This document shows positions 40,365 to 50,030 of a stretch of 64,000 bases of DNA, in pieces. Under the pieces are notes generated by a model. That model ran no database searches. It was not told where the DNA came from and saw only the letters and a program-made list of their open reading frames with translations. Made by a program: the position numbers and the translations under genes. The stretch comes from Campylobacter rectus (GTDB lineage Bacteria > Campylobacterota > Campylobacteria > Campylobacterales > Campylobacteraceae): the NCBI RefSeq assembly GCF_004803795.1, contig NZ_CP012543.1, positions 1,426,001-1,490,000 of the forward strand. Reading direction: 5' to 3'. How positions within the stretch are numbered: the stretch's first letter is position 1; each line of letters opens with the position of its first letter.

Positions 40365-41072
40365 TCAGTGCTCGTCGTGGCTGATCAAAATCGCACCAGC
40401 AAGATACACGTAAGTAAGAATCATAAAGATAAATGTCTGCAAGCACGCCATAAACGTAAGCAAAACAAACGCCGGAAGCGCAGCGTAATACGCAAGAGCA
40501 AGCACGACCAAAAGGAACAAATCATCGCCCTTGATGTTACCGAAAAGTCGGAAAGAAAGCGATACGACGCGAGATAGATGCGAAACGATCTCGACGATAA
40601 ACATTATCGGAGCCAGCCATTTATTAGGCCCCATAAAGTGAGCAAAATACTTGATAACGCCGTTTGCTCGGATACCTTCGTAGTGATAAAACACGAAAAC
40701 TACGAGCGCTAGAGTAAGGGTCAAATTTAAGCTCGAAGTCGGAGCCTCAAATCCGGGTATTATACCTATCATATTACTTACAAATACGATCAAACCGATA
40801 GTGGCGACTAACGGCAGATACTTTCTAGATAGCGCTTCGCTACCTAGCACGTCCTTGCCCATGGATACGACGCCCTCCAGATACGCTTCGAGGATATTTT
40901 GCGTTCCGCGAGGCACGAGCTGCAAATTTTTAGTTGCAAATTTTGCCGCGATGAGCACGATAACCGCGACCAAAACGAGATGTCCCGCGTAATTTACCGC
41001 GTGGATAACGTGCTCGTTGTCGGTAAACAAAGAAGCGATCCAACCTGTAAACAAAAACAAATTTTCTTGCAT
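40365..41072 (-). CDS. atpB: ATP synthase F0 subunit a
   Basis: The 235-residue membrane protein has about five hydrophobic helices. The essential Arg lies in the [10 protein letters not shown] segment (about 173-182). [16 protein letters not shown] and [18 protein letters not shown] are also typical. It forms the proton half-channels with the c ring. As usual in Campylobacter, atpB lies apart from the main atp operon. Confidence 0.95.
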   Translation of the reverse strand: MQENLFLFTGWIASLFTDNEHVIHAVNYAGHLVLVAVIVLIAAKFATKNLQLVPRGTQNILEAYLEGVVSMGKDVLGSEALSRKYLPLVATIGLIVFVSNMIGIIPGFEAPTSSLNLTLTLALVVFVFYHYEGIRANGVIKYFAHFMGPNKWLAPIMFIVEIVSHLSRVVSLSFRLFGNIKGDDLFLLVVLALAYYAALPAFVLLTFMACLQTFIFMILTYVYLAGAILISHDEH

Positions 41073-41219
41073 GGATTAACCTTAGATTTATGAAATTTAA
41101 CGGCAATTTTATCCAAATAAACGTTAAAAGTTTTTTAAGCTTACCTCAAATTTCGCCCGAATTTTAGCTTTTTTGCAAAATTTTGCTCAAATTTTGTTGC
41201 CGTTTTTTAAAACTACCGC

Positions 41220-41987
41220 TCACGCGAAAAATCTATCATAAACGAGCTTTAGTATCGTCGCGCCCACAACGGCTAAAAATACGACTCTAACAAATTTAAC
41301 GTCCTTTTTCATAACCATATTCGAACCGAAATACGCGCCCAAAACCTGCCCCGCGCCCATCAAAAATCCGACCGTCCAAAGCATATGCCCGTCCGCGATA
41401 AAAACGGCAAGAGAGACGATGTTGCTGGTAAAATTTAGGATTTTCGTATGCGCGACGGCTTTTTTCATATTTAGCCCGATGAGCGCAACCATCGCAAACG
41501 TCCAAAAACTGCCCGCTCCAGGCCCGAAAAATCCGTCGTAAAAGCCCAAAATAAGCCCGAATATCACGTAAAAGGCTCGCGCGTTCATACGGGCGGCTCT
41601 ATCTTCGTCGCCGACTTTTGGCATCAAAAGCGTATAGATGAAAATCGCTATCAAACAAAACGGGATAATAACGCGCAAAAATTCGGCGCTCAAAAACAAT
41701 ATAAGCACCGTGCCGACGCACGCGCCGATAAAGGTAAAAACGATACCGATAAACACTTCGCGAAAATTTATCATCCCTTTTCGGGCAAAATTTAGCGCCG
41801 CCGTGAAGCTACCGAAAGTGCCTTGAAGTTTGTTCGTAGCTAGCGCCACGTGAGGCGGCACGCCCATCGCCATGATCGTCGGCAGCGCGATCAGCCCGCC
41901 GCCGCCCGCGATCGCATCTACAAAACCCGCCGCAAAGGCCGCCGCGAAAAATATAAAATACGCCGTAATGCCGAAGTCAAAGTCCAT
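41220..41987 (-). CDS. TauE/SafE (TSUP) family permease
   Basis: The chosen start is the ATG at 41985-41987 after AAGGGACG; a longer frame lacks support. The 255-residue protein has about seven or eight membrane segments and the family motifs GFVDAIAGGGGLIALPTIMA (about 22-41) and DGFFGPGAGSFW (about 153-164). The family exports or imports small organosulfur or sulfonate anions; the substrate here is unknown. Confidence 0.9.
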   Translation of the reverse strand: MDFDFGITAYFIFFAAAFAAGFVDAIAGGGGLIALPTIMAMGVPPHVALATNKLQGTFGSFTAALNFARKGMINFREVFIGIVFTFIGACVGTVLILFLSAEFLRVIIPFCLIAIFIYTLLMPKVGDEDRAARMNARAFYVIFGLILGFYDGFFGPGAGSFWTFAMVALIGLNMKKAVAHTKILNFTSNIVSLAVFIADGHMLWTVGFLMGAGQVLGAYFGSNMVMKKDVKFVRVVFLAVVGATILKLVYDRFFA

Positions 41988-42770
41988 TTTCGTCCCTTCA
42001 AAAAACAAAATCATACTACGAAAAATTTAAAAAATTTATAAAATTCAGCCTTTTGTTTTACTGCGGTTAAAATTTGTTGCAAAAGGTCAAATCTGTTCGG
42101 ATTTGTGCCGATAGCGCCGCAGTTTTAGGTTAAAATTTACCGTAAAAGGTCAAATTTGAGGACGCCTCGGTTTTTAAAGCGCATTTTAACTTACGGTTTC
42201 GCTTGACGTTTTGATTTGGTATAGTCGGCGTTTTGCTGCAAATTTCGCCAACTCGGACGATAAAAATTCGGGTTTTGCTTGACGGCGGCAAATTTTACGT
42301 TTTGCTACGATTTTCAAGAGCCTTTATTTTTGATTTTTGTCGGTACCGAATTTTTGCGTTAGGATACCCCAAAAGCTCTTTTTGGTTGAGAATGCCCGCC
42401 ATTTCGCGCCGACTCTAGCAAAAAATATCATAAAATTTTGAAATTTGCGGGAGCGAATTTTGTGATTTTGTTTTGATAGCACAAGCAAAAACGCTAAACG
42501 GCAAGGAGCTAAAATCTGCAATCTTTACTGAATTTTGTTTTTACGTTTGCGACGAGCAAGTTAGTAAAACCGTAGGCAAAGCGTAATTTCGGTTTTAAAT
42601 TTAGCTCACTAAAAATACAAATTTAATGTTTAAAATACTTTAGGAGTAAAATTTAGCAAATTTAAGCCATCAAATTTAACGAAAAAAACAAACTACTAAA
42701 TAAATTTAATAAATACGAAAATGAGACTTTATGCCGTCAAATTCGACCAAGCGAGAAACTGAATATAAAT
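41988..42770. other. Intergenic region, no gene seen
   Basis: About 780 bp of repeated AAATTT/TTTGC words. Short frames are low-complexity. The sodC terminator begins at its right end. Confidence 0.55.
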
Positions 42771-42809
42771 AAAAAAATTGCCGACCGCCAAGCGCGGCAA
42801 AGTCGGCAA
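42771..42809 (-). terminator. Rho-independent terminator of sodC
   Basis: TTGCCGAC and GTCGGCAA (42778-42809) form an 8-bp stem with further pairing inside (GCCGCGC/GCG). On the minus strand a run of seven T follows (42777-42771). It lies 9 bp after the sodC stop. Confidence 0.85.
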
Positions 42810-42817
42810 ATTCGGAA

Positions 42818-43366
42818 TTATTTTATAACGCCGCAGACCATTCTAGCGCCGCCGCCGCCAAGAGGTTTCGGATGGTCGCTGTGATTATCGCCGCCGACGT
42901 GAACCATTAGCGAGTGGCCTTTTAGCTCGTCAATCTTCTTGATTTTTGGAGCAAGCACAGGATAGGCCGCGTTGCCGTCTTTATCGACGAAAAGCGCCGG
43001 CAGATCGCCCTTATGACCGTTGTCGTCCCATGCAAAAGAGTGTTTTTTCGTATCGGTCGGATCCCAGTGGCCGCCCGCTTTCATACCTAGACCCTTCTCA
43101 GTCGCGCCACAGTCCGCGTTTTGATGCACGTGAAATCCATGTACGCCGCCCTCAAGACCTTTGAGATTTGGGAAAAACGCCACGCCGTAGCTAGTTTCGA
43201 TCGCTACGACCTCGCCTACGGACATATTGCCTTTTTCGCTTAGTTGCTCCATAGGGATCACTAGGTGTTTGCCCGCTTTCGGGTCGAAGTTTTGCTCCTC
43301 GTGCGCAAGCGCGCCGGTAGCGAGTAGGCAGCCTATGGCCGCACCGGCCAAAACGATTTTTTTCAT
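42818..43366 (-). CDS. sodC: Periplasmic Cu,Zn superoxide dismutase
   Basis: The 182-residue protein has a signal peptide ending in GALA (about residue 21). Metal ligands are visible: [11 protein letters not shown] (about 76-86), GGHWDP (about 97-102), the Zn-site HKGD region and [22 protein letters not shown] at the end, with the usual disulfide Cys pair. It converts superoxide to peroxide and oxygen in the periplasm. Confidence 0.95.
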   Translation of the reverse strand: MKKIVLAGAAIGCLLATGALAHEEQNFDPKAGKHLVIPMEQLSEKGNMSVGEVVAIETSYGVAFFPNLKGLEGGVHGFHVHQNADCGATEKGLGMKAGGHWDPTDTKKHSFAWDDNGHKGDLPALFVDKDGNAAYPVLAPKIKKIDELKGHSLMVHVGGDNHSDHPKPLGGGGARMVCGVIK

Positions 43367-43712
43367 TTTTTCTCCTTAAAATGTAATTGTGGCGTAACTA
43401 TAGCCTAAATTTGATTAATTCTAGCTTTTAAATTTTCATTTAAATTTGACCTACAACGGCATTTAAAATTTAAGCTCGTTTTAGAAGTCGCGCTTTCAAA
43501 ATTTAGCAAAACCCGCGCTCGCTGTTAAATTTAATCTCAAATTCGGCGCAAAATTTCGTTAAATTTGGCCGCCTCCCGCCCAACATCCGTTTGCCGATTT
43601 TACCCCGCTTCATTTGCCAAATTTAATCGTTTCTCACGCGCAAAATAGCCGATCTCGTCAAATTTTCCGTTCGTCGAATTTCGCTTGAGCGTAAAATTTT
43701 CCATATAAAATT
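43367..43712. other. Intergenic region before the IS remnant
   Basis: About 350 bp with AAATTT-rich sequence; it should hold the sodC promoter near 43,380-43,420 (a TAGTTA on the minus strand). Nothing else seen. Confidence 0.5.
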
Positions 43713-44523
43713 TGGCTCAATTAAACTTAAGCGGATTCTCTCTTATCAATTTTAACAGTTTCTGATATAAGTTTTCCTGTGTAGTTTTAGTATTATATCT
43801 AAATTCACACTCTTTAAGATGAAGTAAGAAATTCCCTTTCTTAATGCCTTTAAATTTAGCTAGTCTATGTTTAGCGTATCCCTAGAAATTCTCAATGCCA
43901 TTTATATGGTTTTTCCCATTAGCGAATTCATTTTTGGAGTGTTTTACTCTGTAGTGTGCTTTGACTCCGTAATCAACTAAACCATCATAAGCTTTCCAAC
44001 AATCAGAATAGATAGTAGAACTATCAAGCTCGCTAAATTCCTTCAGTATCGGCAATAGCTCATTAGCAGAGCAGTTTTTAACTATTTGAGTATAAACTTT
44101 GCCGTCTCTTTTAAGCATACCGAATACCGGTGTTTTATTTGCTGCACTCTACCTCTTTTCCCCCTTACTCTCTTAGCTCCGAAGTAGCTTTCATCAATCT
44201 CAAAGCGAAGCTTCTAGGCGAGCTTGCGAGCTGGAAATCTCACCGCTAAATTTACTTATCTTTTCACACTCTTTAGACATTAGAATTCTTATTTCTCTAA
44301 ATATTTTACATAGCGTTACTTCTGAAATTTTAGTTAAATTCGATATCTTTGATGCTTCTATGTCTTCTGTAAAGTACTTGAGAATTTCTCTAAATTTCTT
44401 CTCTGAAATTCGGGAACGGACTATATATTTGTTTTTTAACTTCGCTACGCTCGTTACTTTTCAAGAACATAGTTCTCATCGTAACTTACTGCCCCTTTGT
44501 ATGAGCTTAAGTTAAAGAGAGCC
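43713..44523. mobile_element. Decayed IS1595-family insertion sequence, 811 bp
   Basis: The ends are GGCTCAATTAAACTTAAGC and, inverted, GGCTCTCTTTAACTTAAGC. It is flanked by an exact 8-bp duplication, TAAAATTT (43,705-43,712 and 44,524-44,531), as IS1595 elements make. The transposase reads leftward and is broken in several places. Confidence 0.85.
43716..44482 (-). pseudogene. IS1595-family transposase pseudogene
   Basis: Joined across frames the protein has an N-terminal HTH-like part (KYFTEDIEASKISNLTKISE) and the DDE-type core (EIDESYFGAKRVRGKRGR; SSTIYSDCWKAYDGL; HSKNEFANGKNHINGIENF; GYAKHRLAKFKGI). Damage: a 17-bp insertion bringing a stop (44,440-44,456), a 40-bp insertion with the direct repeat AATCTCA (about 44,196-44,242), a frameshift near 44,150 and a TGG to TAG change at about 43,883 (ENF-stop-GYAKHR). 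The longest intact piece is 43,882-44,118. Confidence 0.85.
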
Positions 44524-44631
44524 TAAAATTTTATCGCCGTTTCGCCCAAAAAACGTCCGCGAGCGAATTTGCACAATTCCCCGCTTATACCGTCAAATTC
44601 AACCGCACTTGATGACCCAAAAGCGCAAAAT

Positions 44632-45393
44632 TCATTTTATTTTATTTAAAATCTCGGTCAGTTCGCCGCTTTGGCCGATGCGGTAGAGCGCGAAGTCGTA
44701 TTTGATCGGATCGGCGGGGTCAAATTCGCAAAGCTTGTCCGTTAGCTCGCGCACGGCCTTAAAATCATAACTTTTGCGAGAGATTAAGCCCAAATTTAGC
44801 GACACTCGGTGTGTGTGCACGTCAAGAGGCATCAGGAGCTTGCTTTTTGGCAGGCTTTTAAAGAGCCCAAGGTCGATATCGCTATCTCGCACCATCCAGC
44901 GAAGGAACATATTATAGCGTTTATACGGGCTTTGCGGCGCTTTTTCGTAGGGTTTGCCGAAGAAAAACTCATACCCTTCCGAGCGATAGGAGTTAAGCGA
45001 ATATATAAATTTAATAAGCTCGTTTATACCGTCTATCATCGAGCCGCTTTTCTCAAAGCCCGATCTCACCGCGCTTTCGATATCGCCGTGCTTTTTCAGG
45101 CGCGAAACGGTGATAAAAATCTGCCTCACGTCCTCGCAGCTTTGAAAGCGGTATTTGTGTCGCGTCAAATTTGAGGCGATTTGCTCCTCGCTTTTATCTA
45201 GTAGCGAAAAATCGAGCGAATTTAGAAAATTTACGATGAGCTTTGCGTTGCCGTAGGCAAAAAGCGCGCAAACAAGGGAGATCTCAGGCGTTTTAAATTT
45301 GCTCGCTACTTGCAACGGATCGGCGGCGGAAAACAGATCCGCCTGCGTATTTTTGGAGATTACGTTTTGATCTAGGAGAGTTTTTATATTCAT
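44632..45393 (-). CDS. TIGR02757/DUF2400 family protein
   Basis: The start is the ATG at 45391-45393; the TTG further up is not needed. The 253-residue protein has the ALFAYGNAKLIVNFLNSL region (about 44-61) and the C-terminal LDVHTHRVSLNLGLISRKSY motif (about 190-209) with DFALYRIGQ, typical of TIGR02757. The end resembles HhH-type DNA repair folds but the role is unknown. It lies just after the flagellar gene block. Confidence 0.8.
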   Translation of the reverse strand: MNIKTLLDQNVISKNTQADLFSAADPLQVASKFKTPEISLVCALFAYGNAKLIVNFLNSLDFSLLDKSEEQIASNLTRHKYRFQSCEDVRQIFITVSRLKKHGDIESAVRSGFEKSGSMIDGINELIKFIYSLNSYRSEGYEFFFGKPYEKAPQSPYKRYNMFLRWMVRDSDIDLGLFKSLPKSKLLMPLDVHTHRVSLNLGLISRKSYDFKAVRELTDKLCEFDPADPIKYDFALYRIGQSGELTEILNKIK

Positions 45394-45448
45394 TTTTAGC
45401 CTTTTTTGGTTCAAATTTTAAACCAGAAAGGCTAAAAGAAATTTAAAT

Positions 45449-47302
45449 TTATTGTTTTAGCATAAGCAAGGTATCAAGCATCTTTTCTACGGTCGTGATG
45501 ATCTTGGCCGCCGCGCCGTAGCTGCTTTGAAAGCGTATGAGATTTGTTAGCTCTTCGTTTAAATTTACCCCGCTAACGGATTGATGCTCCGACATCGCTA
45601 CCTTGTGGATAGCGGCGTTTGCGTCGTTTAGGTCGTTATTTGACTGTGTCTCGCTGGCTAGATCGGTCGTGATATAGCGGTAGTATCCCTCGACGCTCTC
45701 CTCTTTATCCGCGTGCTTGTCGGAGTAAAATATGATTTTTTTATACTGCATCTGCACCATATCGTTTGCGACTTCGTTATTGCCGGGAGTCGGGTTTGAG
45801 TAGGCCTTTAGCTTATGCGGATTTTCCATTAGCTCGCTTTTGACACTCATATCTTTCGCTTCGCCACCCTCAAAAACTCTATTTAGCCCGATGATACCCG
45901 GAAAATTCGTGCCTTTATCGACGAAAGCTACGCTGTATTCGCCCGCATTTTTTTTCGGTATGACGCCAAAAGTACCCCTGCCCGTCGCCGCGTCGTATTG
46001 GTAATTCGCCTGGAAATAATCATCCACGTCGTTTAGCGAGTTGTTATCGCCGTTGTCGTCGGTATCGGAGTTAAAGTCGCGCACGATGGAGTTGCCGCGA
46101 GTGTTGTCGTTTATCGAGGTCGAGGCGTTTATGTTGATCGTTTTGCGAGCGACCTCTTGGCCTTGGTTGTTATAGACCACGACGTCAAAGCTGCCGTGCT
46201 TGATGTCGTTATTAAAATTCATCAGCGTCCTGGAGTCGCTCAGGCCTTTTATCTCGTCGGTTACGGCGTTTTCTACGGCTGATTTTGCGTAGATATTATT
46301 GGTTTCATTTATGATGCCTTTGGCGAAGGTGTTTAGATTGTCGATATATTTTTGTATCGTTCCGTCTTGAAATTCGCCGCTATCATCCATCTTGCGTCCG
46401 CGCAGATCCAAAGCGGCACCCAATTTACCGCCCGAGATTCGTCCGTTTAGATCGACTTTTTTGCCGTCGTCTCTCTCGAAATAAACACCCTTAAAATCGC
46501 TATTGCCGTTCATTTTATCTATCTTTAGCGGGTGGTAGGTCACGCCGTCTACGATATTAAATCCCGAGATATTTATCTGATGTTTGGTGCCCATATCGGT
46601 CACGGTAGGATCGACGTTGCTGCCTTGCAGCTCGCCCTTAAATACGCTCATCCCTACCAGCTTTGACATCGCAAGCTCGAGCTGATCGCGTTTATCGCGT
46701 AGATCGTTGGCCCTTGTATTTCCAACGGACTCGACGCGAACGATCTCTTTGTTTATCTGTGCGATTTGCTTGGCGTATTTATTTATCTCATTTACGGTAA
46801 CTTCTATCTGCGAATCAACATCTTTTTGAATTTTCGTCAGCATATCGTGAGCTTTATTTATGCTTTTAGCCAAAGTTGATGCGGTATTTAACAAATTTAT
46901 CTTCTGCGAGCCCTCGGTCGGGTTTGAGGCTAAGTTGTTCCACGCATTGAAATAATTTTGCAAATCCCTACCTATGCCCACGCTTTTGAGGTCGGGAAAA
47001 CGCTGTGAAATTTCCTCTAAAATTTTCTTTTTGTATTCGGTAGATTCTAAATTTATATTTGAAGTGCGAAGCCTGGCGAAAGTAAATTCGTCATGCACGC
47101 GCACGACCGTATCTACCTGAGTGCCCGTACCTATGTCGCCCGGAATATCGTGAAAGGCCTCTCTGGCAGACTGCACGACGCGCTGCCTGGTGTAGTGCTC
47201 GTTGTCGGCATTTGTTATATTGTGCCCGGTCGTAGTGATCTGCGTCTGCGCCGCGTCAAGACCGGTCATACCGATATGCAAAGATGAAAAGATATTAGCC
47301 AT
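45449..47302 (-). CDS. flgK: Flagellar hook-associated protein 1
   Basis: A 617-residue FlgK. The N terminus (MANIFSSLHIGMTGLDAAQT; TTGHNITNADNEHYTRQRVV) and C terminus (SGVNLNEELTNLIRFQSSYG; AAKIITTVEKMLDTLLMLK) are the paired coiled-coil D0/D1 parts that join hook and filament. The centre is variable. It follows flgN after 3 bp in the flgM-flgN-flgK unit. Confidence 0.95.
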   Translation of the reverse strand: MANIFSSLHIGMTGLDAAQTQITTTGHNITNADNEHYTRQRVVQSAREAFHDIPGDIGTGTQVDTVVRVHDEFTFARLRTSNINLESTEYKKKILEEISQRFPDLKSVGIGRDLQNYFNAWNNLASNPTEGSQKINLLNTASTLAKSINKAHDMLTKIQKDVDSQIEVTVNEINKYAKQIAQINKEIVRVESVGNTRANDLRDKRDQLELAMSKLVGMSVFKGELQGSNVDPTVTDMGTKHQINISGFNIVDGVTYHPLKIDKMNGNSDFKGVYFERDDGKKVDLNGRISGGKLGAALDLRGRKMDDSGEFQDGTIQKYIDNLNTFAKGIINETNNIYAKSAVENAVTDEIKGLSDSRTLMNFNNDIKHGSFDVVVYNNQGQEVARKTININASTSINDNTRGNSIVRDFNSDTDDNGDNNSLNDVDDYFQANYQYDAATGRGTFGVIPKKNAGEYSVAFVDKGTNFPGIIGLNRVFEGGEAKDMSVKSELMENPHKLKAYSNPTPGNNEVANDMVQMQYKKIIFYSDKHADKEESVEGYYRYITTDLASETQSNNDLNDANAAIHKVAMSEHQSVSGVNLNEELTNLIRFQSSYGAAAKIITTVEKMLDTLLMLKQ

Positions 47303-47305
47303 TTT

Positions 47306-47737
47306 TTAAACCCTCGTTTTAAATAAACTCTCCGGCCTTAGGCCGTTTTTGTCGTAGCCGCCGTCTTGCTCGCCTTTAAACATATTTTTTAATAAGCTAT
47401 CGAAAAATTCTTTCACTCCGACGACGTATTTTGCGTATTCTTTGTTTTTTAAGTAGAGCTCTTCAAGCTTTGAGCGCATAAGAGCGAGAGATGATTTTAC
47501 CTCATCGTCAAGGATAGAGCTTAAATTTGCCCCGCCGTTTTCCTTTGAGACTCGCAAAAGCTCTTTATCCAGTAGCGATTTTACAGATTCGAATTTTTTA
47601 ACCAGCTCGTTTTTGCGTCTGACGCTATCATCGACCTTGCTGTGATCGGCTAGTTTTATATTCTCTATATCTTCCGTAGTTTGAGCGATAAGCTCGTCTA
47701 GCACGCCCATCGCCTCATCCAAATATCTTTTAAGCAT
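47306..47737 (-). CDS. flgN: FlgN-like flagellar export chaperone
   Basis: A 143-residue helical coiled-coil protein (MLKRYLDEAMGVLDELIAQT start) between flgM and flgK. Size and place fit FlgN, which keeps FlgK and FlgL export-ready. C. jejuni has an equivalent gene in this position. Sequence similarity alone is weak, as usual for this family. Confidence 0.75.
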   Translation of the reverse strand: MLKRYLDEAMGVLDELIAQTTEDIENIKLADHSKVDDSVRRKNELVKKFESVKSLLDKELLRVSKENGGANLSSILDDEVKSSLALMRSKLEELYLKNKEYAKYVVGVKEFFDSLLKNMFKGEQDGGYDKNGLRPESLFKTRV

Positions 47738-47772
47738 TTTTGTCCTTTCTTTTTACGCAAGGACAAAAAATC

Positions 47773-47976
47773 TTATAAAAGCGTATCGGCAACGGCTTTT
47801 GCAGTCTTGGACATATCTAGCTTATACGTCCCGTTCGCGATCTGCTCGGCTATCTTTGCGACCTTGCTTTCTTCTTTGCCTTGTGTTTTTTCCATATTTT
47901 CGCTCTTTTTTACGTCGTTTGAGCGAGTGATTTGCTGCGGGCTCATGCCCATTTTAGCTCCGAGAGTTCCTATCAT
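47773..47976 (-). CDS. flgM: Anti-sigma-28 factor
   Basis: The start is the ATG at 47974-47976 (AAAAAGGC site). The 67-residue protein has the FlgM pattern: a polar first half and a C-terminal helix-rich part (KVAKIAEQIANGTYKLDMSK). It holds FliA inactive until the hook is complete. A sigma-28-like promoter lies just upstream. Confidence 0.85.
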   Translation of the reverse strand: MIGTLGAKMGMSPQQITRSNDVKKSENMEKTQGKEESKVAKIAEQIANGTYKLDMSKTAKAVADTLL

Positions 47977-48006
47977 TTTCAAGCCTTTTTAGATTTGTTA
48001 GAAGCT

Positions 48007-48033
48007 AAATCGGCAAATTTTGATTTTTCTTAA
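48007..48033 (-). promoter_or_regulatory. Candidate sigma-28 promoter of flgM
   Basis: On the minus strand a TTAAGAAA stretch precedes GCCGATTT by 11 bases, close to the FliA consensus (TAAA...GCCGATAA). It lies about 30 bp before the flgM ATG and overlaps the flgJ 3' end. Confidence 0.5.
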
Positions 48034-48341
48034 GCCCTTTCTTTCAAATAATTGAATAAAAGTTCGCTAAAGCCCAAATTTCCGCTCAGAGCCTTGCTCA
48101 TCGTATCGTTATACATCGAGTGATATATCTCGTCTCCCGCGTCTTTGCCAAATAGCGGATTTTCATCCTTTAGCGCGATATCTAGCACGCTTTTAACTAA
48201 AAACGCCTCAAAAGCGTCGGTTTGTTCTTTTAAAAGCGCGTCTTGCTCGCTCTGAAGCTTATCCGCGCACCTGTTCTCGATAGAGCTCGTGGCAAATTTG
48301 TTATAGGAGTTTAAAGCCGCCGAAGTATCTACGTTTAACAT
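48030..48341 (-). CDS. flgJ: Flagellar rod-binding protein (FlgJ N-terminal type)
   Basis: The 103-residue protein matches only the rod-binding half of FlgJ (DAFEAFLVKSVLDIALKDEN; GDEIYHSMYNDTMSKALSG), as is normal for Campylobacter, where the muramidase half is absent. It helps rod assembly in the periplasm. It starts with ATG overlapping the flgI stop. Confidence 0.85.
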   Translation of the reverse strand: MLNVDTSAALNSYNKFATSSIENRCADKLQSEQDALLKEQTDAFEAFLVKSVLDIALKDENPLFGKDAGDEIYHSMYNDTMSKALSGNLGFSELLFNYLKERA

Positions 48342-49393
48342 TATATTATCTCCAAATTTACGTGTATGGCGCCCACGCGTTTTAGATTTTCCATTATCGC
48401 TATGATGTCGCTAGGCGTCGCGCCCATCTTGCTTAGCGCCCTTGCGACGCTGGCCGCCGTCGTTTTTTCGCCGCTGATTTTTAGCATATTAGCTAGCGGA
48501 TCGATCGCGGCCCCGTCTCGCAAGTCGATGGTTTGCTGATTTGCCGCTATGTTTTCGTAGGAGCCCGGCTCTATCTTTATCGTGATATCGCCGTGCGTGA
48601 TGACGACGGGATCGACGGTGATATTTATGCCGCTTACTATCGTGCCGGTGCGCTCGTCGATTACGATCTTATCCAGCGCTTTATAATCCACGTCTAAATT
48701 TAACACTCTAGCCACAAAATCGACCATATTTGCGCCGTTTGGCTTAGCGATCCTGATCGTCCGCGAGTCCACGGCTACCGCGCTATCGCCACCTACGTCT
48801 AAATTTACCGCTTTTTGGATGTTTGAAGCGGTGTCGAAATTCGACTCTTTTAGGCTTAAAAATATCTCTTCTTGATTGTAGATATCGTATGCGATCTCGC
48901 GCTCCACGATCGCGCCGCTTGGGATCGTGCCCGCGGTTACGTGATTGCCACTATTGCCTCTAGCCGCGCTTTTACCGCCTATGGTTAGCGATCCTTGCGC
49001 TAGAGCGTAAATGTCGCCGTCCACGCCCTTAAGCGGAGTCATCAAAAGCGTTCCGCCCTGAAGGCTCTTTGCATCGCCGATAGAAGATATCACGACGTCA
49101 AGCTTATCGCCTTGCCTCGCAAACGGCGGCAGTTTTGCGATGACCATTACCGCGGCGGTGTTTTTTGATTTGATGTCGTCGGGCTTGATTTTTACGTTCA
49201 CGCTTTGAAGCATATTTGAAAGAGACTGGATCGTAAACTCCGAACTACTGCCGTCGCCAGAGCCGTTTAAACCGACGACGAGACCGTATCCGATCAGCTG
49301 ATTTTCCCTTACGCCAACGACGTTTGCGATGTCCTTTATCTGCGCCGCAAAAGCCGATATGGCAAGGCTCAGCAAGCATGCCGCTAGTTTCAT
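48341..49393 (-). CDS. flgI: Flagellar P-ring protein
   Basis: The chosen start is the ATG at 49391-49393 (AAGGACGAAA), which gives a proper signal peptide (MKLAACLLSLAISAFA). The 350-residue protein has GVRENQLIGYGLVVGLNGSG (about 27-46), IKSKNTAAVMVIAKLPPFAR and the end ARALSKMGATPSDIIAIMEN. It forms the periplasmic ring around the rod. A sigma-54 promoter precedes it. Confidence 0.95.
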   Translation of the reverse strand: MKLAACLLSLAISAFAAQIKDIANVVGVRENQLIGYGLVVGLNGSGDGSSSEFTIQSLSNMLQSVNVKIKPDDIKSKNTAAVMVIAKLPPFARQGDKLDVVISSIGDAKSLQGGTLLMTPLKGVDGDIYALAQGSLTIGGKSAARGNSGNHVTAGTIPSGAIVEREIAYDIYNQEEIFLSLKESNFDTASNIQKAVNLDVGGDSAVAVDSRTIRIAKPNGANMVDFVARVLNLDVDYKALDKIVIDERTGTIVSGINITVDPVVITHGDITIKIEPGSYENIAANQQTIDLRDGAAIDPLANMLKISGEKTTAASVARALSKMGATPSDIIAIMENLKRVGAIHVNLEII

Positions 49394-49428
49394 TTTCGTC
49401 CTTAAATTTGTATTTTCAAGGACTAAAA

Positions 49429-49444
49429 AAGCAATTAGCATTCC
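49429..49444 (-). promoter_or_regulatory. Sigma-54 promoter of flgI
   Basis: GGAATGCTAATTGCTT on the minus strand fits the Campylobacter sigma-54 pattern GGAA-N6-TTGCTT, with GG and GC ten bases apart. It lies about 35 bp before the flgI ATG. RpoN with FlgR controls rod/hook genes in this group. Confidence 0.85.
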
Positions 49445-49463
49445 AAATTTGACGCAAAAATTT

Positions 49464-50030
49464 TTAAGAATAGTAGCTAAGCGAGGTGTTTCCGAATTTT
49501 TTAGATTTTAAAAGCGAAAAGGCGCCGATATTTTCCGGCAAATTTAAGTGACTGGCATGCTCGAAAGCGATTAGATAAATTTTATCTTTGGGTAAATTTC
49601 GCGCCAAATTTACGCACTTTTCATAAACGTCCGCAAAGCCGTCCCTGATATCAAAAGGCGGATCAAGATACAAAATAACGGGTAAATTTTGTCTCGCGAC
49701 GATGGCCGGAGTAGTATCAAAGGTATCGCCGCTTACGATTTCCAGTTCGTCGCCGATAAGTTTAGCGTTTTGTAGCGCGATTTTGTAGGCGTTTTTATCG
49801 ATTTCTACCGCGTAGGCCTTTGTCGCGCCGTTACTTAGCGCCTCTGCGGCCATCAGCGCGCTACCGCCGAAAGCCTCGATAAAAACTTTACCCGCTAGCT
49901 CGTAGCGAAACGAATCAAAAAACGAGCCTTTGACGATGCTTTTGGTGCTTCTTGTGGTTTGAAGCGAGGGCAAAAGCAGCTTTTTACCTTTAAATTTACC
50001 GCTTGAAATCGTAGCGTAGAGATTTTTCAA
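49464..50030 (-). CDS. rsmD: 16S rRNA (guanine966-N2)-methyltransferase
   Basis: The 188-residue protein has the RsmD pattern: ISSGKFKGKKLLLPSLQTTR opening, FIEAFGGSALMAAEALSNGA AdoMet site (about 50-69) and the catalytic LDPPF (about 121-125). It starts with TTG at 50028-50030 (AAGGAAAG site) and overlaps the upstream gene. It modifies G966 in 16S rRNA. The neighbour of flgI in C. jejuni is the same methyltransferase type. Confidence 0.9.
   Translation of the reverse strand: MKNLYATISSGKFKGKKLLLPSLQTTRSTKSIVKGSFFDSFRYELAGKVFIEAFGGSALMAAEALSNGATKAYAVEIDKNAYKIALQNAKLIGDELEIVSGDTFDTTPAIVARQNLPVILYLDPPFDIRDGFADVYEKCVNLARNLPKDKIYLIAFEHASHLNLPENIGAFSLLKSKKFGNTSLSYYS

Noticed and set aside
43882-44118. 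Stand-alone 78-residue gene
   Set aside because: It is the longest intact piece of a broken IS1595 transposase, ending at a TGG-to-TAG stop.
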